NCBI GenBank assembly: GCA_019279435.1
Contig: JAAALK010000869.1
Coordinates: 78,999 to 142,998 of the forward strand
Source of the DNA: Zizania palustris
Lineage: Eukaryota > Streptophyta > Magnoliopsida > Poales > Poaceae
Length of the DNA stretch: 64,000 bases
Direction of reading: 5' to 3'
A model generated the notes under the pieces. That model saw nothing but the letters and a program-made list of their open reading frames with translations, had not been told where the DNA came from and ran no database searches. The stretch's first letter is position 1. Every line of letters starts with the position of its first letter. Shown here piece by piece: positions 59,217 to 64,000 of this stretch. The position numbers were made by a program, and so were the translations under genes.

Positions 59217-59559
59217 GGCCATGTTTGGATCTTTAGTCCCGAAATTTAGTCCCGTCACATCGGATATTTAGATGTTATTTTGGAGTATTAAATGTAGATT
59301 ATTTATAAAATACATTTATAATCTGTGGATTATTCACGAGACGAATCTAATGAGCTTAATTACGTTATGATTTGACAATGTGATGCTACAGTAAACATTT
59401 GCTAATCATGGATTAATTAGTCTTAAAAAATTGTCTCGTGAATAATCCTCCAATTCTGTAATTATTTTTATAATCAGTTCAAGTTTTATCTTTCAAATTA
59501 ATGTCTATACATCTGATGCGACACGGACTAAATTTTAGTCTACGGAACCAAACACCCCC
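59217..59559. mobile_element. Tourist-like MITE, family A copy 3
   Basis: A 343-bp element flanked by TTA (59214-59216 and 59560-59562). Termini are GGCCATGTTTGGATCTTTAG and the complement of GGGGGTGTTTGGTTCCGTAG. The core blocks match the copies at 2097 and 40559 in order. Confidence 0.85.
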
Positions 59560-59562
59560 TTA

Positions 59563-60380
59563 GTATTGTCGGTAACTATGAGTTATATATACACGATACA
59601 ACTAAGACGATATTTGATAGATAAATACGTGTTGTATATACACGACACGGTAAAGAGAGTGCTTAATGTGCGACGTGAGTTGTATATACATTACACGATC
59701 AAGACAGTGCTTGGTGACATAGAAGATGTGGGACAGATGTCAGTATATATTTGGTATACAGTTGTGTAGTATTGTTGGTAACTATGAGTTGTATATACAC
59801 GACACGCCAAGACAATGCTTGATGGACAATAGTGAGTTGTATATATACAACGCAACTATGACATAGCAGATATGGGACACGTGTCGATATATATTTGGTG
59901 TATAGTTGTGTAATCTTACTGGCAACTATGAGTTGTATATATACGATACGAGTTGTATATATACGACACGGCTAAGAAAAGATTGTGCTTGATGAGCAAC
60001 TGTGAGTTGTATATATACGACACAACTATGACATAGCAGATATGGGACACGTGTCGGTATATATTTGGTGTATATATAGTTGTGTAATCTTACTGGCAAC
60101 TATGAGTTGTATATATACGATACGAGGTGTATATATACGACATGGCTAAGAAAAGACTGTGCTTGATGAGCAACTGTGAGTTGTATATATACGACACAAC
60201 TATAACATAGTAGATATGGGACACGTGTCGGTATATATTTGGTGTATAGTTCTGTAATCTTACTGGCAACTATGAGTTGTATATATACGATACAAGTTTG
60301 TATATATACGACATGGTTAAGAAAAGACTGTGCTTGATGAGCAACTGTGAGTTGTATATACGATCAAGCTGAACAAATGT
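59563..60380. repeat. AT-rich nested tandem repeat (minisatellite), about 170-bp higher-order unit
   Basis: A short motif GAGTTGTATATATACGACAC recurs about a dozen times. It is nested in a longer unit that begins GTAATCTTACTGGCAACTAT, at about 59,911, 60,085 and 60,255 (spacing about 170-175 bases). The unit continues through ATGGGACACGTGTCGGTATA. Earlier, less regular copies begin at about 59,563 and 59,768. The array abuts the MITE at 59217-59559. It has no real coding frame. Confidence 0.85.
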
Positions 60381-60481
60381 TAATTTGTTGCACACGTGAG
60401 ACCACGTGAAGTGGTGTGGTCCATTAGAGAACAGGGAAAATATGGTATGAATGCATGTTCATGTATATGGTTAGCACTTAC

Positions 60482-60741
60482 CACTATGGGAGAACAGATG
60501 TTCGCCGAGTGTCACGTTTGGCACTAGACAAATATAAGGGTTTGTCGAGTGTCTGTTAGTGGCACTTGACAAACCCTAATTTTTTTCTCTGCGTTATAAC
60601 GACGGCAGGAAAAATGGGGTCGCGGGATTTTTCAACTTGTTTGCCGATTGTTTTAGTCTTGGCACTAGGCAAACTCTGTCGTGTGTAAAAGGTTTGCCGA
60701 GTGTATTTTATGGTACACTCGGCAAACTAGGGTTTACTGAG
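60482..60741. mobile_element. CACTA (En/Spm) transposon terminus, truncated by an LTR
   Basis: The segment begins CACTATGGGAGAA and carries the subterminal repeats TTCGCCGAGTGTC, GTTTGTCGAGTGTC, TTTGCCGAGTGTA and their complement TACACTCGGCAAA. These are the signature of panicoid CACTA elements. It stops where the gypsy-type LTR starts at 60742, so the rest of the element must lie beyond the LTR element or be lost. Confidence 0.82.
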
Positions 60742-63700
60742 TGTGACACCCCAAATTTTCAAACCAATAAAAATATTATTAAATTCAATTTCTGGGAATT
60801 TTATTTCAGAAAATACTTTTAAATCCCTTTTATACCCTTTTGAACTACAACATAGAGTAGATGACCAAATTAGGAGGTGAAACTTTTTGTATATGATCCT
60901 AAGGCCAAAATATAATTTTGAGAATTTTTATAAATTTTTACCAGCCTTGGAAGTAGCCCTAATCTTTAATCTATTTTCTGGAATTATTTTTATTCAGAAA
61001 AGTAATAGAACAGTAATGGGCTCCTCCCCTCCCTTCTCTCTCTCCCGGCCGGCCCAGCCCGTTACCGCACTCGCCTTAGACTGACACATGGACCCCACCT
61101 GTCGGCGCCGAAACCTTTCCCCTCGCGCGCGAACCCGACACCTCGGCCCCACCCGTCAGTCGCCCCTCGCCCGCTCGCGCTCACTGGCTTGTGGCCCCCG
61201 CTCGTCAGAATCGTCTTCAACCCCGCGCCGGCCCCCCCCTAATCCCGCCGGTGAAGACTTCGCCTCGGATCCCCTCGCCGGTTCCCCCTTCCGTTAAACC
61301 GAGCCCGTCATTAACTTCCCCGAGCCCCGCCGGTCATTTAAGCACGTTAATGCGCGCGTTTAAGCCCCTGGACCGCCCTCACACGCACGGTCGCGCCATC
61401 GCCGGCGAGTTAAAGCCCTCCTCGGCTTTCCTTGCATGCGGTGCCCGTTAACCCTCGCCGATGCCTCTATTTAAGCACCTGGCCTCCACCGCGTTCTACC
61501 CCCACGACAATTCACGGCGAGAACGAACAGAGCGCTCCCCTCTTCGGTTTTTAACACCTCACCGCCGCTCCTACTCCAGTCGCCCCTCGCCGTCGCTAGC
61601 GACCTCCTTCGCCCTAGCCAACCCCACCGTCATCACCGCAAGGACGTCACCGACCCCGACCACCCCTCCGCCATCCACGAGCCTCGCCGGAAACACCGTC
61701 GTCGACAAGGACCCGAGGCCACCTCACCGTCTACCTCGTCGCCGGCCACGCCCCGTCGTTCCCAAACCACCGCCGAGGTACCTTCGTGACCCCCTCGTTG
61801 CCCTCTTTCCATTTTAGGACCGAGCATCGACCGCCATCGATCGCCGTGGCCGCTGGCCCGCTCGCCGTCGTCGGAGAAGACGACCGGCACGGGTCGAGTA
61901 CCCGTGCCGTGTCGGATTCGATCCACGCCGTGCGATCCAGATCTAACGGCCCGGATTTAATCCCTCGTGCGATTTAATCGGCGCCGTCGGATCTGAGTGA
62001 AGCGGTACGGTGCGATCTCGTGCGTCCGTTAGTTTTAAAATCCCGCGTTTGATCTCGTGCGTCCACGTGGTACCCCTTCGCACGTTTTAATCCTGGCCGT
62101 CCGTAGCCACTTACGCGTCCCGCCTCGCCCTCGCGCGTCGGATCTGGATCCGACGGTCCAGATCGACCCGGCGCACGCGCACAGTGCACGGGTTCACCGT
62201 GGGCCTGGCTCACTGTGGACCCGAGAGGTTTAAAATTTGAAAATAAATTCCAGAAGTGCTTTTAAACTTGTAAAATTCATATCTAATGCATTTGGACTCT
62301 AAAAATTACCATTCCAATTTTAGAAAATTCATAAAATTATTCTCTACATATTTATGCAATAAAAACAGTAGGTTTATTTTGACATTCTCATGTTTATTCA
62401 AATAATTATTCAAAAGCCTTTAGGATTAAAATATGGATTAAAATATTTAAACTTCAGAAAAATTTATATTAATTTCCTTTCTGTCCATTCACTGAAAACC
62501 ACCAAATTGACATGGACTTTTCATTTCACACTTGTTTGAGAATTTAATATGACAATAATCACATTTAAACATTTGTTTCTAAAAAGGACAACCCTTCATT
62601 TTAATCCCTTTAAAATTATTTATAAAATTCAGAACCTTAACCTTTGAGTTTATTTATTTTTAATCAAACCAACTTTAACTTATATGCTTGCAATGTAATG
62701 TTATATGGTTTGATTGAATGTGGTACTCTTTTTATTTTACTTTATATTAAAAAGACTACGACGTCGCCGAGGAGCCGGAGTACTTCCCCGAAGTCCCTCC
62801 CTCTCCCTTTGCTGAACAAGGCAAGTCACCAAACCATTCTTTTGAGCATATTGAACCCATGTCTGAATTGACTATCGCTAAAACACATAGGTTATGTATA
62901 TGCATTAGTCAAATGAACCCTTACATTATATTTATTTAGGATCCCCCGACCTTGATGTGCAACCCAAGCCATGCTATCTCGCCTAACCTCCTTGTCACCA
63001 TATGATCAATGATATTAGCTAGTGTCCAATGTATTGGCACGGCCGCTATAGGATAAAAATGAGTCGTAGTGAAATGGTTCTATTATATGATCCCGTTACT
63101 TCTTATCTTTGGAAATTCTGTTGGTGATGAGTCATGGTTGTGAGTGTATGCATGGTGGGTTCCGGGTGCAAGCTAGGGCATTGGTCAGTCGCACCCGGGG
63201 CACTATAAGGACCGGTCTGAGGGATCCGTTGCAATACACTTACGTACTACCACAAGTCTAGTGGGTAAGTCCTAACTAAGGTATGGGTTGTTCCAAACCG
63301 AGGCCACCACTTGGAGATGGGTCAAGTTGCACCTGCGGGTGACTTGTACCAATGTGGCGCAAAAGGGGGTGCGACGTTAGCCGGGATGCGGCCCGGCGCG
63401 CCGGCGAAACCTAGAGCGGGTGGTTATCGCTTGGAACATCTCATATTGAGGTTTTGGCACGAGTTCCCGTGAAATGGGTCATCTCGTTGAGATGAGTGCG
63501 TGCCTTGTGGGTACAGTAGTACATCTCTGATCAGAATCTTAATCTTTTCGAAAAGCCGAGCCCACGGTCAAGGGCGGGTTGCGTGACATCCCCCAGTTAG
63601 TTTACTTTGAATATGAATGTGTATGATGGATTGACATGTAAGGGACTGTTGTGCGAGGAGGTAAAACGTACTCCTCGAGTTAGTTGATGTTGATGATGTT

Positions 63701-64000
63701 CATATTTACTTTCCGCATGATTAAAAATAGATTACACTAAATGCCATAACTGCAACTGCTTTATTCCGCATTGTTAGCCTTTATCCTTCCTTGTTTATTA
63801 TCCTGCATTATTATTTGCACTTGCGGTGGCTTGTTGAGTACTTTTTGTACTCATACCCGTTGGACCCCACAGAGGATGCTTATCTTGAAGACGGTCTGGA
63901 GTAGCGACCCAGTCGAGAAGAAAGATCCTGAAGAAGACGTTCGTCATGCCGCTGTTTAATTATCTTATTACCGTTTTTATTAAAACAATGGTTGTAATAA
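60742..64000 (+). mobile_element. Long LTR of a gypsy-type retrotransposon, continues past the window
   Basis: It starts TGTGACACCCCAAATTTTC, a typical start for long grass gypsy LTRs (probably the Del/Tekay group, from style and length). A GC-rich block (61,020-62,220) contains TATTTAAGCACCTGG near 61,470, a plausible TATA and transcription start. This is followed by AT-rich sequence and a block with the GCCGAGGAGCCGGAGTACTT phrase near 62,767. The 3' part (63,000-63,960) resembles the transcribed end of such LTRs. Conceptual frames inside, for example at 61,461-61,817, are composition artefacts. No gag-pol is reached and the end of the LTR lies outside, so it spans at least 3.2 kb. Confidence 0.7.

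Noticed and set aside
59566..59769. 67-codon frame in the minisatellite
   Set aside because: It is generated by the repeat period and encodes repeated YIHD-like units, with no evidence of a gene.
61461..61817. 118-codon frame inside the right-hand LTR
   Set aside because: It is Pro/Ser/Arg-rich and lies in the GC-rich leader of a retrotransposon LTR. It is not a host gene.

Overview
This is plant nuclear DNA from a grass, most likely a panicoid. The genes have GC-rich first exons and AT-rich introns, and short GT-AG introns throughout. The intergenic space is packed with grass transposon families: Tourist and Stowaway MITEs, hAT, CACTA, Helitron and gypsy. The species cannot be fixed from the window. 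From memory, an SHMT gene and a beta-galactosidase gene also lie close together on the long arm of rice chromosome 1, so this is probably a syntenic segment.

Layout. 1-540 is the 5' part of a minus-strand J-domain gene running off the left edge. 541-8,800 is intergenic with several MITEs. 8,825-15,341 is an intact 19-exon minus-strand GH35 beta-galactosidase (846 aa) with a C-terminal lectin domain and a LINE fragment in one intron. 16.5-17.8 kb holds a Tourist element and a solo LTR. 18.25-20.14 kb is a decayed but intron-containing UBLCP-type CTD phosphatase pseudogene. 22,077-24,850 is a three-exon universal stress protein gene with a probable N-terminal frameshift. 25-37.6 kb is transposon-rich: two hAT elements with perfect 8-bp target duplications, a Helitron and a Tourist MITE. 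37,743-38,852 is a two-exon BPS1-like gene. 41,334-44,575 is a four-exon SHMT with a long N-terminal extension. 45.2-45.9 kb is a direct duplication split by a second small Helitron. 47.7-49.5 kb holds exons of a helical protein I could not identify. 51,189-57,802 is an 11-exon FAB1C/D-like phosphatidylinositol-3-phosphate 5-kinase with two single-base frameshifts. An isolated first exon of a TATA-binding-protein gene lies just upstream at 58.2-58.3 kb. 59.2-64 kb is a Tourist MITE, an AT-rich minisatellite, and a CACTA end interrupted by a long gypsy-type LTR that runs off the right edge.

The genes are independent eukaryotic units, not an operon, and share no obvious pathway. They cover chaperone partnering, cell-wall galactan trimming, stress response, one-carbon metabolism and phosphoinositide signalling. 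I saw no clearly new biological system. The most informative signals are gene decay (UBLCP, FAB1, USP, orphan TBP exon) and the well-preserved transposon boundaries. Exon coordinates were derived by hand from splice consensus, reading phase and family similarity.
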